A stretch of DNA of 43,936 nucleotides. It comes from an uncultured Rhodopila sp. Lineage in GTDB: Bacteria > Pseudomonadota > Alphaproteobacteria > Acetobacterales > Acetobacteraceae. A model generated the notes under the pieces. That model was not told the origin of the DNA. It was given only the letters and a program-made list of their open reading frames with translations, and made no database searches. This document shows positions 26,105-34,180 of the stretch, in pieces (within the stretch, counting starts at the first letter, position 1; every line of letters starts with the position of its first letter). The position numbers and the translations under genes were made by a program. Where the stretch lies: assembly GCA_903851415.1 (NCBI GenBank), contig CAINOE010000108.1:1-43936 (forward strand), read 5' to 3'.

Positions 26105-26362
26105 ATGCAAACAGCCTATTTCGTGAATCGCGTTTCGGTTCACAAACAGCCGATGGACATCGTTGTCGCCGGCGAACCGAGCCGTCAGGCCGTCGACCAG
26201 GTCGAGGTCGAGCTGGTGGATCCGACCGGCCAGCACGGCACGATCACGCGGCGCTATCACAAGCCATCCGAGATCGCGTGGGCCAAGGTGGCGTTCGTTC
26301 AGGGCGCCACGGTCACACTGGATGATTCGCCGGTGGCCGTGGCGGAGCCTGTCGCAGCGTGA
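26105..26362 (+). CDS. Hypothetical protein, 85 aa
   Basis: This small, beta-looking protein ('AYFVNRVSVHKQPMDIVVAG', 'TITRRYHKPSEIAWAKVAF') has an 'AGGAGCACTGACC' Shine-Dalgarno upstream and ends in a TGATG overlap with the next gene. I recognise no family. The tight coupling to the TPR/GT9-like gene suggests the two are made together. Confidence 0.6.
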   Translation: MQTAYFVNRVSVHKQPMDIVVAGEPSRQAVDQVEVELVDPTGQHGTITRRYHKPSEIAWAKVAFVQGATVTLDDSPVAVAEPVAA

Positions 26363-27705
26363 TGCCGGACCGCGCCCTGGCGCAGGACGACGTTGGACCG
26401 TCGATCCGCGTCGCCCAGGCGCATGCGCTGAACGATGCCGCCATGCGGGCCTGGGGGGCCGGTCAGGATCCGACCGCGATCGCGATGCTGCGGCGCGCGA
26501 TTGCGCTCGCGCCTGACAAACACGAAATGGTCGGCAATCTCGGCCTGGTGCTGTGGCGCATGGGTGCTGTCGATGAGGCCGGTATGCTGCTGCGCCATGC
26601 CGCAGCGCTTGCGCCCGATATGGCGATGACGCACGGCAATCTCGGCGTCTATTACTCGGGCGTGATGGATCACGCGAAGGCGGATTATCACCTGTTCCGC
26701 GCCGCCGATCTGGCGCCGGACAAACCGGGCCCGGTGTGGGACCGCGCGATCGGGCTGCTCGAGCGCGGCGACTGGGGCGAAGGCTGGATCGGCTACGAGC
26801 GGCGGCTGACGATGAGCGAGGACCGCCGGCATTACCCGCGGTTTCCCGTGCCGCTGTGGGCTGGCGAATCTCTGGATGGCAAGACGATCCTGATCAGGGG
26901 CGAGCAGGGCGTCGGCGACCGGATGCAGTTCGCCCGGTATATTCCGGAGATCAAACGCCGCTGGCCAACCTGCCGGATCCTGTTCTGCCCCTATGACGAT
27001 CTGCTGAACCTGCTGTGGGGCTACCGCGACGTCTGCGAGCTGCTGCCGGTCGGCGTGCCGTTTCCCGATGGCGTGGATTTCGGCGCGTTCCTGTGCTCAA
27101 TTCCCGGCCGGCTCGGCGCCAGGCCGGACAATATCGTTGCCGATCCCGGTTATATCAAAGCGCGCATCATGCGCCAGCACGTGAAGGCGCCGGCGGCGTT
27201 ACCGCTGCCGCATTTGCCGTCGCTGAAGGTGGGCATCGTCTGGACCGGCAACCCGGCGCACATGCGCAACCGCGACCGGTCCATTCCGCTGGATCTGCTG
27301 CTGCCGCTCGCCGAGGATCCGCGCATCACCCTGTACGGCTTCCAGGTCGGCCCGGGTGCCAACGATATCGGCGCGCTGGGCTGTTCGGACATCGTCAATC
27401 CGCTGGGGCGGATGCTGGCAGCCGAGGGCTGGGTCGGCACCGGGCTGGCGCTGCTGCAGCTCGACATCCTGGTGACCGTCGATACCGCGGTGGCGCACCT
27501 GGCCGGCGCGCTGGACGTGCCGACGCTGCTGCTTCTCCCACACCACGCCGAGTGGCGCTGGGGCCAGCAGGGTGCGGCGACGTCCTGGTATCCGAGCCTG
27601 ACCCTCGTGCGACAGGCCGATCACGGCGACTGGATGGGCGTCATCCGGCGCGTGAAGAAACGACTTGCGCGGCTTGCGACTGAGCGCCTCGACAAAGGGA
27701 CCTGA
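26362..27705 (+). CDS. TPR plus GT9-like glycosyltransferase
   Basis: The roughly 447-residue protein combines three TPR-like helix pairs (about 20-125: 'AIAMLRRAIALAPDKHEMVG', 'EAGMLLRHAAALAPDMAMTH', 'HLFRAADLAPDKPGPVWDRA') with a GT-B domain resembling heptosyltransferase/GT9 proteins (about 170-440). Features of the latter are 'LKVGIVWTGNPAHMRNRDRS', 'LVTVDTAVAHLAGALDVPTL' and a 'WRWG' segment. The V-T-V-D-T-A-x-x-H motif is typical of nucleotide-sugar binding in this clan. It may glycosylate virion or host proteins or sugars. The start is ATG 26362 (TGATG overlap); GTG 26359 is possible. Confidence 0.82.
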   Translation: MPDRALAQDDVGPSIRVAQAHALNDAAMRAWGAGQDPTAIAMLRRAIALAPDKHEMVGNLGLVLWRMGAVDEAGMLLRHAAALAPDMAMTHGNLGVYYSGVMDHAKADYHLFRAADLAPDKPGPVWDRAIGLLERGDWGEGWIGYERRLTMSEDRRHYPRFPVPLWAGESLDGKTILIRGEQGVGDRMQFARYIPEIKRRWPTCRILFCPYDDLLNLLWGYRDVCELLPVGVPFPDGVDFGAFLCSIPGRLGARPDNIVADPGYIKARIMRQHVKAPAALPLPHLPSLKVGIVWTGNPAHMRNRDRSIPLDLLLPLAEDPRITLYGFQVGPGANDIGALGCSDIVNPLGRMLAAEGWVGTGLALLQLDILVTVDTAVAHLAGALDVPTLLLLPHHAEWRWGQQGAATSWYPSLTLVRQADHGDWMGVIRRVKKRLARLATERLDKGT

Positions 27706-27708
27706 CCC

Positions 27709-28377
27709 ATGACCTATGCTGTGACGAACACCTACCCGGGCCGCACCCAGATGTGGAACCGGCTGAAGGGCAATGGCGCCGAGCCGAAGAACGTCCAGTG
27801 GGGCACCGGTGGCGGCTTCACCGGGGCGGCGAATGGCAACGTCAACCTGTTCGCCCCTGCCACCGAGGCGCGCGTCGCCGGCACGACGGCGATCGTCACC
27901 ACCAATTTCCTCGGCGACACCTATCAGGCGGTCGCGACCATCACCTGTGCGGTCGCGTCCAAAACGATCACTGAAGAAGGATGGTTCGATAGCGGCACGG
28001 CCAGCCCGACCGGGACGCTGGCGGCCTCGCTGACCGCGATCGCGACCTCGATCACGCTGGGTGCGGCGCCGGCGATCACCACTGGCAATGCCTACGGCCA
28101 GATCGGCAACGAGACGGTGCTGTTCACGCTAGCGAACTCGGCGACGCTGTCGATCAGCCGCGCGCAACTTGGCACGACGGCCGCGACGGCGGCGTCCGGC
28201 ACGCCCTATACCATCGGCGGCGACGGTGGCGCGGCGACGGCCGGTGCGACGTCCGGGCAGACCGCAACCGTGGGTGCGGCGCAGGGCGGCAACATTTTCG
28301 TCCATGCCGATTTCGCTGGCGACGCGCTCAACGTCAACGACTCGCTGTCGAGCACGCTGACCGTCACGTTGACCTGA
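27709..28377 (+). CDS. Hypothetical structural protein, beta-rich
   Basis: This 222-residue Gly/Ala/Thr-rich protein has an N-terminal 'YPGRTQMWNRLKGNGAEPKN' segment and long repetitive strand-like stretches in the rest. Composition resembles phage fibre or head-decoration proteins. Three bases separate it from the preceding gene. I cannot name a family. Confidence 0.6.
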   Translation: MTYAVTNTYPGRTQMWNRLKGNGAEPKNVQWGTGGGFTGAANGNVNLFAPATEARVAGTTAIVTTNFLGDTYQAVATITCAVASKTITEEGWFDSGTASPTGTLAASLTAIATSITLGAAPAITTGNAYGQIGNETVLFTLANSATLSISRAQLGTTAATAASGTPYTIGGDGGAATAGATSGQTATVGAAQGGNIFVHADFAGDALNVNDSLSSTLTVTLT

Positions 28378-28389
28378 TAGGAGCTGGCG

Positions 28390-28911
28390 ATGCCCGATTA
28401 CGCAACGCTGGAATCAATTGACGCAGCCTTCGCTGCAGGAACCGCGGACGCCGCCCGCGTGGCATCGATCAATGCGGCTACCGTTCCGATTGCGCTCAAG
28501 GTCCCAACCAGCCAGTGGGAAAGCTACCTGGCGACGTACGGTTTTACCATCTCCCTACAGGCATATGCCGAGGGCACCCCGCCGGCAGGCGCGACGCCGA
28601 CATCCGTCGCGGCCGCGAAGATGATCATTCTCATCATGGGATCGAACGCCGTGCCGGTGGTGGACTTCACGATGCCTGCCGTTGTCGCTGAGATCACCGC
28701 GCTTCTGACGGCGCTCGTTGCCGAAGGCGCCGCCGGGCGTCTTGTCAGCATCGCGGGCGCGCCATTCGCGGCGTCTAACCAGTCTGATTTGCTCGCCATG
28801 GGCGCATCAACCACGTCACGTGCCGCGCAACTCGGGTTCGCCAACGGCGTCACCGAAAACGATCTGCTGGCGGCTCGTGATCCGCAGCGCGGCGCGGGGA
28901 GCGTCGTCTAA
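28390..28911 (+). CDS. Hypothetical structural protein, 173 aa
   Basis: The sequence is helical and Ala-rich ('ATLESIDAAFAAGTADAARV', 'VVAEITALLTALVAEGAAGR'), unlike its beta-rich neighbours. It has an 'AGGAGCTGGCG' Shine-Dalgarno and shares its last base with the next ATG. Its setting among fibre genes suggests a minor virion or chaperone role. No family is recognised. Confidence 0.55.
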   Translation: MPDYATLESIDAAFAAGTADAARVASINAATVPIALKVPTSQWESYLATYGFTISLQAYAEGTPPAGATPTSVAAAKMIILIMGSNAVPVVDFTMPAVVAEITALLTALVAEGAAGRLVSIAGAPFAASNQSDLLAMGASTTSRAAQLGFANGVTENDLLAARDPQRGAGSVV

Positions 28912-29666
28912 TGGCAAATCGTGAGATTTTCGTTGCGGGACTTGGCGTTGGATATGCAGGCAGCACGACGCTGCTAACAAGCAACGCGGCATTCGCCGCA
29001 GGGTCGCTGACCTGGCTCCCGGCTTTCGTTACCACGCAGGCGGCGTGGTCCAGTGGCGCATCATACGCAGCGGCCTCGGATCTCGCGACCGGCGCTCAGG
29101 TGGTGGCAGTCAGCAACACCTATGTCGTGGTCACCAAAGGCAGCGGCACATCGACAGTCAATCCGTCTAGTGGAACAGGCGGCACAACGACCGCCGGAAC
29201 CCTCACGAGCACTCTTGCGGATGGTTACGTTTGGCTGTGCATCGGCAACGCCACCGCTGACTTCACCTCACTAGCATCCACCTATCAGGCAGTTTCGCAG
29301 ATTGTCCTGGATAACCGCCCCCTCGAAGCCGAGGGCGACACGATGATGGAGATCGGCGTCTCGCTGGCGTCGGGATCGAGCGGCGGTGCTGGCGACTACA
29401 TCACGGCGATGCTGCAATGGTTGAACCAAGACGGATCCACTTACGCGGACGGCCTAGGCGGTGGTTCCAGCCCGTCCGCGCCGCAGGTATCGCAGGGGAG
29501 CATCTATTATTCGCCCGGCAAGTCTTCGCCGATCGTCGGTGGCGTGCTCATCCCGCTGCGCTGGGGCCGGATGCGACATGCTCTGATCAATTCCTCCGGC
29601 AACGCACTCTCATCGTCAACGCACGTTGTCGCGTTCCGTACGGGTGTACTTGGTCTCAACGGGTAA
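28911..29666 (+). CDS. Hypothetical virion protein, beta-rich
   Basis: The 251-residue protein is rich in Ser/Thr/Ala/Gly with a central 'YVVVTKGSGTSTVNPSSGTG' run, as in fibre shafts. The second half ('VSQIVLDNRPLEAEGDTMME', 'YITAMLQWLNQDGSTY') is more globular. Its start overlaps the previous stop by one base (TAATG). It is probably a tail or capsid fibre protein; function is inferred from composition and place. Confidence 0.6.
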   Translation: MANREIFVAGLGVGYAGSTTLLTSNAAFAAGSLTWLPAFVTTQAAWSSGASYAAASDLATGAQVVAVSNTYVVVTKGSGTSTVNPSSGTGGTTTAGTLTSTLADGYVWLCIGNATADFTSLASTYQAVSQIVLDNRPLEAEGDTMMEIGVSLASGSSGGAGDYITAMLQWLNQDGSTYADGLGGGSSPSAPQVSQGSIYYSPGKSSPIVGGVLIPLRWGRMRHALINSSGNALSSSTHVVAFRTGVLGLNG

Positions 29667-29672
29667 TGGCCC

Positions 29673-31418
29673 GTGACGCTCAACATCAACGCGCGGCGAC
29701 GCTTTCCGACGATTATCAACCCGTCGCAGATTCCGACGTGGCCGTTCGAGTTGGACGCAGCGAACCCACTCGTATCTGGGGCATGCGCCCTGTGGCCGCT
29801 CAATGATCCATCGTTTCGGGACTACTCACCTTACGGAATAGCAGGCGCCCCCGTTAATTCGCCGCCCATCGTATCCGGCGCGTCTGGGCCGATGGCATCG
29901 TTCAATGGCACGACGCAATCGATAACCGCGAACGCCTCCGCGCCGCTCCTCACTTGGTCAAACACATCGGTATTTATTCGCTTCCAGGTCAAGGGAGCGA
30001 TGAACCAGTACACGAGACTGATTGAAAAAGGGGCCAACTCCGAGTGGAACATAACCACCAATCTGACAGCCAACTCCTATGACATTACAGCGACATTGGC
30101 AGGCGGATCGCCGGCCGCAGTCACCACCACCACATCCTATAACGACGGAAAAATCCACGACGTTTTGATGACGGTCGCATCCGGTGGCGTCATGACGATG
30201 TATGTCGATGGTGCCTTGGTTGGCACGGCAACTGGCTCGTTCCCATCGTCAACGTCCGGCAATATCGTCATTTCGAATTATGGCGGTGGCGGGTCTTACA
30301 ACTTCAACGGGCTTCTTGGTCAGGTGATCATATGGAATAGGGTGCTAACAGCGTCGGACGCAGTCGCGCTGCATGTTGATCCCTTCGCTATGTTTCTCCC
30401 GACGATCCGGCGGGCGCGGCGGACGGTTGTTGGGGGAACGAATTACACCGTGTATTTCGCGGCGGCTCAGGCGTCGTCGGCCGCGACGCGTTGGAATTCG
30501 GCGCGATTGTTGATGCTCGGCGAAGGGCAAGCCGCCGGACTGATTCGGTCTCTCACGCGTGGACTGGCGAGCAGCGGCCCCTCGGTTTCGTCGCTGATCA
30601 GGAATCCGATCCGTCTGATCGGTGCGCCGCAGGGAGCTTCGTCAAACATCTTGCGCGGGCCAGCCCGGGTTCTGCTGAGTGGCATTACCGAAACCATGTC
30701 GAGCCAGCGAACGCCGGCGCGGCTTTTTGCGACGGCATCGACGGAAGCCGCCTCCATCGGCCGGGGCATGATCCGAAACCTGGCGGATGCCCAGCCGCAG
30801 TCTGCGACGACGAGTCGGCATGCGGCGCGATCGTTCGCCCTGGGACTCATTCAGGCAGCCAACATCGCGCGTGCCGCCTCTCGTCTGGCGTCGGTGCCCG
30901 TCACGTTGACCTGTTCGATCATCCAAGGGAAAGCGAAGCTTCTTGCCGCGGTCGTGACGCAGGCGTCGCCGGCAGTGGTGGTGCGCGTCGTCGTCCGCTC
31001 GCTCTCTGTCGCTGGCGCCTCGGCCGCGACCTTACGTCGAGCCGTCGTTCGCGCGCTGGCATTGGACCAGCCGTCGCCCTCAACGGCACAACGAGCGGTC
31101 TTCAGGCTATTCCGCCTAGCTCAGGCTGAAGCCTCGAACGCCGTTGTGGGCCGCAACCGAGCGGTTGTTGCATCGACGGCGCAGCCGGAGACCGTCGGGC
31201 TCGACCGATCGGCCGCGCGGTTCTTTAGTTTCGGCCAGCCGTCGCAAGCCGCCGTGCTCCGCGGTCTTGCCCGGATGTTCGGTTGGGCGCAGGCCTATCT
31301 GGCGAAGATCAAGGTGCCATCGTCCGCGCCGGCGCCCGCGGTGGTTCCGACGCCGGTGCGCCCGCGCCAGCGGGTCGTTGCCGTCTCGCCAACCCAGCGC
31401 ATCGTGAAATCGAGGTAG
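29673..31418 (+). CDS. LamG-like fibre protein with degenerate 18-residue C-terminal repeats
   Basis: Of 581 residues, about 1-235 form a LamG/concanavalin-like domain: 'ACALWPLNDPSFRDYSPYG', 'TSVFIRFQVKGAMNQYTRLI', 'GVMTMYVDGALVGTATGS' and 'GLLGQVIIWNRVLTASDAVA' are typical strands. From about 258 to 545 there are about fifteen degenerate repeats of about 18 residues with the pattern xAAxxxRxxARxLxxxxp (examples: SAATLRRAVVRALALDQP, SPSTAQRAVFRLFRLAQA, ETVGLDRSAARFFSFGQP). The tail ends in Pro-rich and basic residues. Carbohydrate binding is likely; the repeat array's role is unknown. The start is GTG 29673. Confidence 0.75.
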   Translation: MTLNINARRRFPTIINPSQIPTWPFELDAANPLVSGACALWPLNDPSFRDYSPYGIAGAPVNSPPIVSGASGPMASFNGTTQSITANASAPLLTWSNTSVFIRFQVKGAMNQYTRLIEKGANSEWNITTNLTANSYDITATLAGGSPAAVTTTTSYNDGKIHDVLMTVASGGVMTMYVDGALVGTATGSFPSSTSGNIVISNYGGGGSYNFNGLLGQVIIWNRVLTASDAVALHVDPFAMFLPTIRRARRTVVGGTNYTVYFAAAQASSAATRWNSARLLMLGEGQAAGLIRSLTRGLASSGPSVSSLIRNPIRLIGAPQGASSNILRGPARVLLSGITETMSSQRTPARLFATASTEAASIGRGMIRNLADAQPQSATTSRHAARSFALGLIQAANIARAASRLASVPVTLTCSIIQGKAKLLAAVVTQASPAVVVRVVVRSLSVAGASAATLRRAVVRALALDQPSPSTAQRAVFRLFRLAQAEASNAVVGRNRAVVASTAQPETVGLDRSAARFFSFGQPSQAAVLRGLARMFGWAQAYLAKIKVPSSAPAPAVVPTPVRPRQRVVAVSPTQRIVKSR

Positions 31419-31420
31419 CC

Positions 31421-31852
31421 GTGTATCGCAACTCCGAGCCGGTCCGGCTGCCCGATTTCCGCCAGTCCGTCGGCACCGTGCAGCCGGTGCTGGACACCCG
31501 CGGGCTCGATCTCTCGCCGGACCTGAACAACCCGCGCGAACCGCTCAACGATCCCTTGGCGACGATCGGCAGCATCACCGTCGTTCGCCGGGACGGCAAC
31601 GCGATCACGGCCGCCGATCTGACGATCACGCCGTCCTGGGGTGGCTCCCCCGTTATCCCGCCATGGCTAACCATGCTCGCGCTCGGACCAGCGACGCCGA
31701 CGGGGTTCTTCGCGAACTGGTGGCAGGGCGTGAATTTCACCATCGCGGCCAGCGGTCCGGTCGATTACCAGATCACGCTGGCCGGTACCACGGCCGCCGG
31801 GCGCGAAGTCGCCTGGGACGCCTATCAACTGGTCGTCGCCGCCAGCGGCTGA
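31421..31852 (+). CDS. Hypothetical small virion protein, 143 aa
   Basis: I start at GTG 31421 because GAGG at 31412-31415 is well spaced and the previous gene stops three bases earlier; a longer frame would overlap it. 'YRNSEPVRLPDFRQSVGTVQ' opens the protein, and a beta-rich region with 'PSWGGSPVIPPWLTMLALGP' follows. It probably adjoins the fibre proteins in function. No family is recognised. Confidence 0.55.
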   Translation: MYRNSEPVRLPDFRQSVGTVQPVLDTRGLDLSPDLNNPREPLNDPLATIGSITVVRRDGNAITAADLTITPSWGGSPVIPPWLTMLALGPATPTGFFANWWQGVNFTIAASGPVDYQITLAGTTAAGREVAWDAYQLVVAASG

Positions 31853-31863
31853 GCGAACGCCCC

Positions 31864-31877
31864 GCGGGCTCGCCCGC
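31864..31877 (+). other. Short hairpin between fibre genes and lysis genes
   Basis: GCGGG-CTCG-CCCGC is a perfect 5-bp stem with a tetraloop, without a T-run. It sits at the boundary between the virion genes and the lysis cassette and is the first of four such hairpins (31864-31877, 32757-32773, 33260-33284, 33908-33927). Confidence 0.35.
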
Positions 31878-31907
31878 CCCACCGTAAACCCAGCAAGGAT
31901 TGATGCG

Positions 31908-32174
31908 ATGCCCGACTTCGAAGCCGGCCGGCGTCCGGTCGGGGAACGTTTGACCGCGCTCGAAACGTCGCTGCCCGAGGTGGCGCGCCGTCTCGAGGAT
32001 CTCAGCGACAAGATGGACGAGCACACCCAGGCGATGCGGGCGGTCACGCTCGCGCTTGAGCGGCGCTCGGCGTCGATGCGCATTGCGAGTCACTTCGTCG
32101 AGATCCTGAAAATGGCCGTCGCCGCGGCGATCGGCGGTGCTGGCGTCCATTTTTACCCCCCACACGGGAGCTGA
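31908..32174 (+). CDS. Coiled-coil plus membrane helix protein, XhlA-like topology
   Basis: The 88-residue protein has a heptad-like region (about 14-52: 'RLTALETSLPEVARRLEDLS', 'KMDEHTQAMRAVTLALERRS') and a C-terminal hydrophobic stretch 'KMAVAAAIGGAGVHF'. That layout resembles XhlA-type proteins that help holins, but the membrane segment is short. It begins the lysis cassette, just before the lysin. The role is inferred. Confidence 0.6.
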   Translation: MPDFEAGRRPVGERLTALETSLPEVARRLEDLSDKMDEHTQAMRAVTLALERRSASMRIASHFVEILKMAVAAAIGGAGVHFYPPHGS

Positions 32175-32176
32175 CC

Positions 32177-32707
32177 ATGGCCGCCGCGAACTATCCGTCG
32201 TCGCTCGCCCTCGTCTGGCGCCCCGGTTTCGACAATCCGGCCGACGGCTATCACGTCACCCCAGGCGACGCCGGCGGCGGCACGCTTGGCGGCGTCATTG
32301 AGGCGACGTGGAGCGCCGCGGTCGCCGCGGGGCTTGTGCGAGGAAAACTGGCCGATGCCACGCGAGACCAGCTCTCGATCGTGTTGCGCGCTAAATTCTG
32401 GGGATCCGCCTGCGACGCGTTGCCATCAGGGCTCGATCTGATGCTGTTCAACGGCCGGATGATGAGCGGTGGCTTCCCTGGGATCTTCCAGCAATGCCTT
32501 GGCCTGGTCGGCGACGACGTGGACGATGATTTCGGTCGGGAAAGCCTCGAGGCGGTGACCGGGCGCCACGCCCCGACGCTGATCCAGGCGCTTTATGGCA
32601 ACCACTACGCCTATCTGAAGCGGCTCTCGTCCTGGCCCGAATTCAAGGGCGGCTGGACCAAGCGGCTTGAGGCCGTGCTGCCGGCGGCGCTGGCGCTCGC
32701 CGCCTGA
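32177..32707 (+). CDS. GH108-like endolysin lacking the expected catalytic Glu
   Basis: The 176-residue protein matches the GH108/PG_binding_3 layout: a Gly-rich N-terminal motif GDAGGGTLGG (30-39) and a C-terminal 'LYGNHYAYLKRLSSWPEFKG' with GWTKRL, the PG_binding_3-type end. In the family the catalytic Glu lies in EGGY just before the DpGGxT motif. Here the aligned residues are A22-D23-G24-Y25, so Glu is replaced by Ala with an Asp beside it. It may use D23 or be inactive. It sits between the coiled-coil protein and the holin-like gene. Confidence 0.75.
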   Translation: MAAANYPSSLALVWRPGFDNPADGYHVTPGDAGGGTLGGVIEATWSAAVAAGLVRGKLADATRDQLSIVLRAKFWGSACDALPSGLDLMLFNGRMMSGGFPGIFQQCLGLVGDDVDDDFGRESLEAVTGRHAPTLIQALYGNHYAYLKRLSSWPEFKGGWTKRLEAVLPAALALAA

Positions 32708-32756
32708 GGCCGACAACCAAACCGAACCCCTGACAACCGAAACGATCATCCAGCCG

Positions 32757-32773
32757 CGCGGGCTTCGTCCGCG
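32757..32773 (+). other. Hairpin before the holin-like gene
   Basis: CGCGGG (32757-32762) pairs with TCCGCG (32768-32773), including one G-T pair, around CTTCG. No T-run follows. It lies in the 86-base gap between lysin and holin-like genes, upstream of the holin ribosome site (CGGAG 32781-32785). Confidence 0.35.
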
Positions 32774-32793
32774 GGCCTTGCGGAGCATTGACC

Positions 32794-33261
32794 ATGGATC
32801 TGAACCCGATCGTGCAGGACGCCTTCCAGGTCGTCGCCCTCGCGCTGCTGCCGTCCATCCTGACCTTGCTCGGCTTCGGCCTGCGGCAATTGCAGGCGCG
32901 CTGGAAATTCACCGTCTCGCAGCAGCTGCAGGATGCCATCGCCTCCGATATCGCCTCGGTGGTGAATACCGGTATCGGCTGGGGGCGGGCGAAGCTGGCC
33001 TCCGGCGAAATGCAGCTGACCCACGTCACCACCGGCAACCCGTTTATCGATCAGATCGCCACCGCCGGTCTGGCGATGCTGTCGGCGAACGCGCGGGCCA
33101 GCGGCATCTCGGCCGACGACCTGGCGCGCCGGATCGTCGGCGGCATCGGCCATGCGGTGGGCAACGATCCGAGCGTGCCGACGATCGCGCCGGCGCCGGT
33201 CTTGGCGCCCGAATCAGCAACCTCTGGCGCGGCTTCGGCCGGCGTCGCTCCCACCGCCTGA
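32794..33261 (+). CDS. Holin-like membrane protein
   Basis: This 155-residue protein has an N-terminal hydrophobic segment 'VVALALLPSILTLLGFGL' (about 14-31), then a charged helical region and a long Pro/Ala-rich C-terminus ('SVPTIAPAPVLAPESATSGA'). The one-helix N-terminus plus cytosolic tail resembles LLH-type holins, which permeabilise the inner membrane and time lysis. I start at ATG 32794 (CGGAG spaced by 8 bases) rather than TTG 32788. Confidence 0.6.
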   Translation: MDLNPIVQDAFQVVALALLPSILTLLGFGLRQLQARWKFTVSQQLQDAIASDIASVVNTGIGWGRAKLASGEMQLTHVTTGNPFIDQIATAGLAMLSANARASGISADDLARRIVGGIGHAVGNDPSVPTIAPAPVLAPESATSGAASAGVAPTA

Positions 33262-33323
33262 CGCGGTCGCTGGCCGGTCGCGTCCGAGCGCCGGCTTTTC
33301 CTCACTCCCATAAGGATTTCTCG

Positions 33324-33641
33324 ATGCGCCATCTCCTGGTTGCCTTCGCCTGCCTCTGCCTGGCCGCCTGCGGCAACAACCCCGCCGGCACCGCCTGCCT
33401 CGAAGACGCCGGGGGCACCGTCCTCGCCGCCGGCCTGACCGCCGCCCAGGCGCCGGGGTCGATCAACGGCAAGACCGCCACCGCCGCCGGCACCACAATC
33501 CTGGTCGACGCCGCAAAGGATCCGAACTGCCTGCAGGCGATTCAGACCGCGCTGAACCCGGCACCCGCCGCGCCGGTGACATCAATTTCAACCGCGCCGG
33601 CGGCGGCGTCCGCAACCGCGGCACCCCCAGCCTCACCGTGA
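33324..33641 (+). CDS. Lipoprotein, possible outer spanin subunit
   Basis: The 105-residue protein has a lipoprotein signal: a basic start, the hydrophobic core LLVAFACLCL, and lipobox L13-A14-A15-C16 with the lipidated cysteine at 16. The mature part is Ala/Thr/Pro-rich and small. It lies in the lysis cassette, so an outer-membrane spanin-like role is plausible. The start ATG 33324 has TAAGGA seven bases upstream. Its stop overlaps the next gene (GTGA). Confidence 0.65.
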   Translation: MRHLLVAFACLCLAACGNNPAGTACLEDAGGTVLAAGLTAAQAPGSINGKTATAAGTTILVDAAKDPNCLQAIQTALNPAPAAPVTSISTAPAAASATAAPPASP

Positions 33642-33901
33642 AACGGGCACTCGCCCTGGCCGCGCTCCTGGCGCTGCCAGGGTGCGTGGCCGCGCCGCTC
33701 GGGATCTCCGCCGCCGCATGGGCCACCGGTGCGGCGATCGGCGGCATCGTGCTCGATGCCTCCGGCGTCGTGGATGACAGCCTTCAGGCGATCGCCGAGG
33801 CGAAGGGCATGCAGGTGACGCGCCCGGCGAAGGCGCCGGTCCCGGCGCCCGCCATCTGCCCGGTCGAGCCCACCGCGGCGTCGATGGTGCCATCGACTTA
33901 G
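33638..33901 (+). CDS. Second small lipoprotein, tandem with the first
   Basis: This 87-residue protein has signal residues 1-15 with lipobox L13-P14-G15-C16, then 'GISAAAWATGAAIGGIVLDA' and a Pro-rich end. It starts with GTG 33638 inside the preceding stop codon, so it is translationally coupled to it. Two adjacent short lipoproteins in a lysis cassette could be paired lysis accessories, but a usual inner-membrane spanin partner is not obvious. A hairpin follows at 33908. Confidence 0.6.
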   Translation: MKRALALAALLALPGCVAAPLGISAAAWATGAAIGGIVLDASGVVDDSLQAIAEAKGMQVTRPAKAPVPAPAICPVEPTAASMVPST

Positions 33902-33907
33902 GCCGCC

Positions 33908-33927
33908 GCGCCGGACCGTTCCGGCGC
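33908..33927 (+). other. Perfect 8-bp hairpin after the lipoprotein pair
   Basis: GCGCCGGA-CCGT-TCCGGCGC forms a perfect 8-bp stem with a four-base loop in the 58-base gap before the next gene. No T-run follows, so termination is doubtful; an mRNA stability or processing role is possible. Confidence 0.4.
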
Positions 33928-33959
33928 CCGGCATCTCCAGCAAATCAAGGACCGAAACA

Positions 33960-34169
33960 ATGAGCCATCATTGGCTGCTGCGGCCGACCTGTGTCCGGTC
34001 GGAAGGCTCGTCCGTGTCCGGTTCGGGGTCGGGCGCCACGCCAGCCGCGCCGCGGGTGCTGGACCCTTTCTATATCCGCAGTCTGTTCGATGACGCGCCG
34101 GACGATGCCCTGGTCTCCGCGCAGTCCGCGATCGCCGACATCCAGCGCGAACGCACGAGCAAGAAATAA
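33960..34169 (+). CDS. Small hypothetical protein, 69 aa
   Basis: The start ATG 33960 has AAGGA eight bases upstream. The N-terminus has an HHW stretch and a Ser/Gly-rich loop (SVSGSGSGAT); the C-terminal half (LDPFYIRSLFDDAPDDALVS, then AIADIQRERTSKK) is helical and ends basic. No family is recognised. It follows the lysis genes and precedes the lipase-like gene. Confidence 0.55.
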   Translation: MSHHWLLRPTCVRSEGSSVSGSGSGATPAAPRVLDPFYIRSLFDDAPDDALVSAQSAIADIQRERTSKK

Positions 34170-34180
34170 CGGCCCGCGCG

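Noticed and set aside
32667..33323. Long upstream extension of the first lipoprotein frame
   Set aside because: It overlaps the lysin end and the whole holin-like gene in another frame; the lipoprotein signal and ribosome site place the start at 33324.
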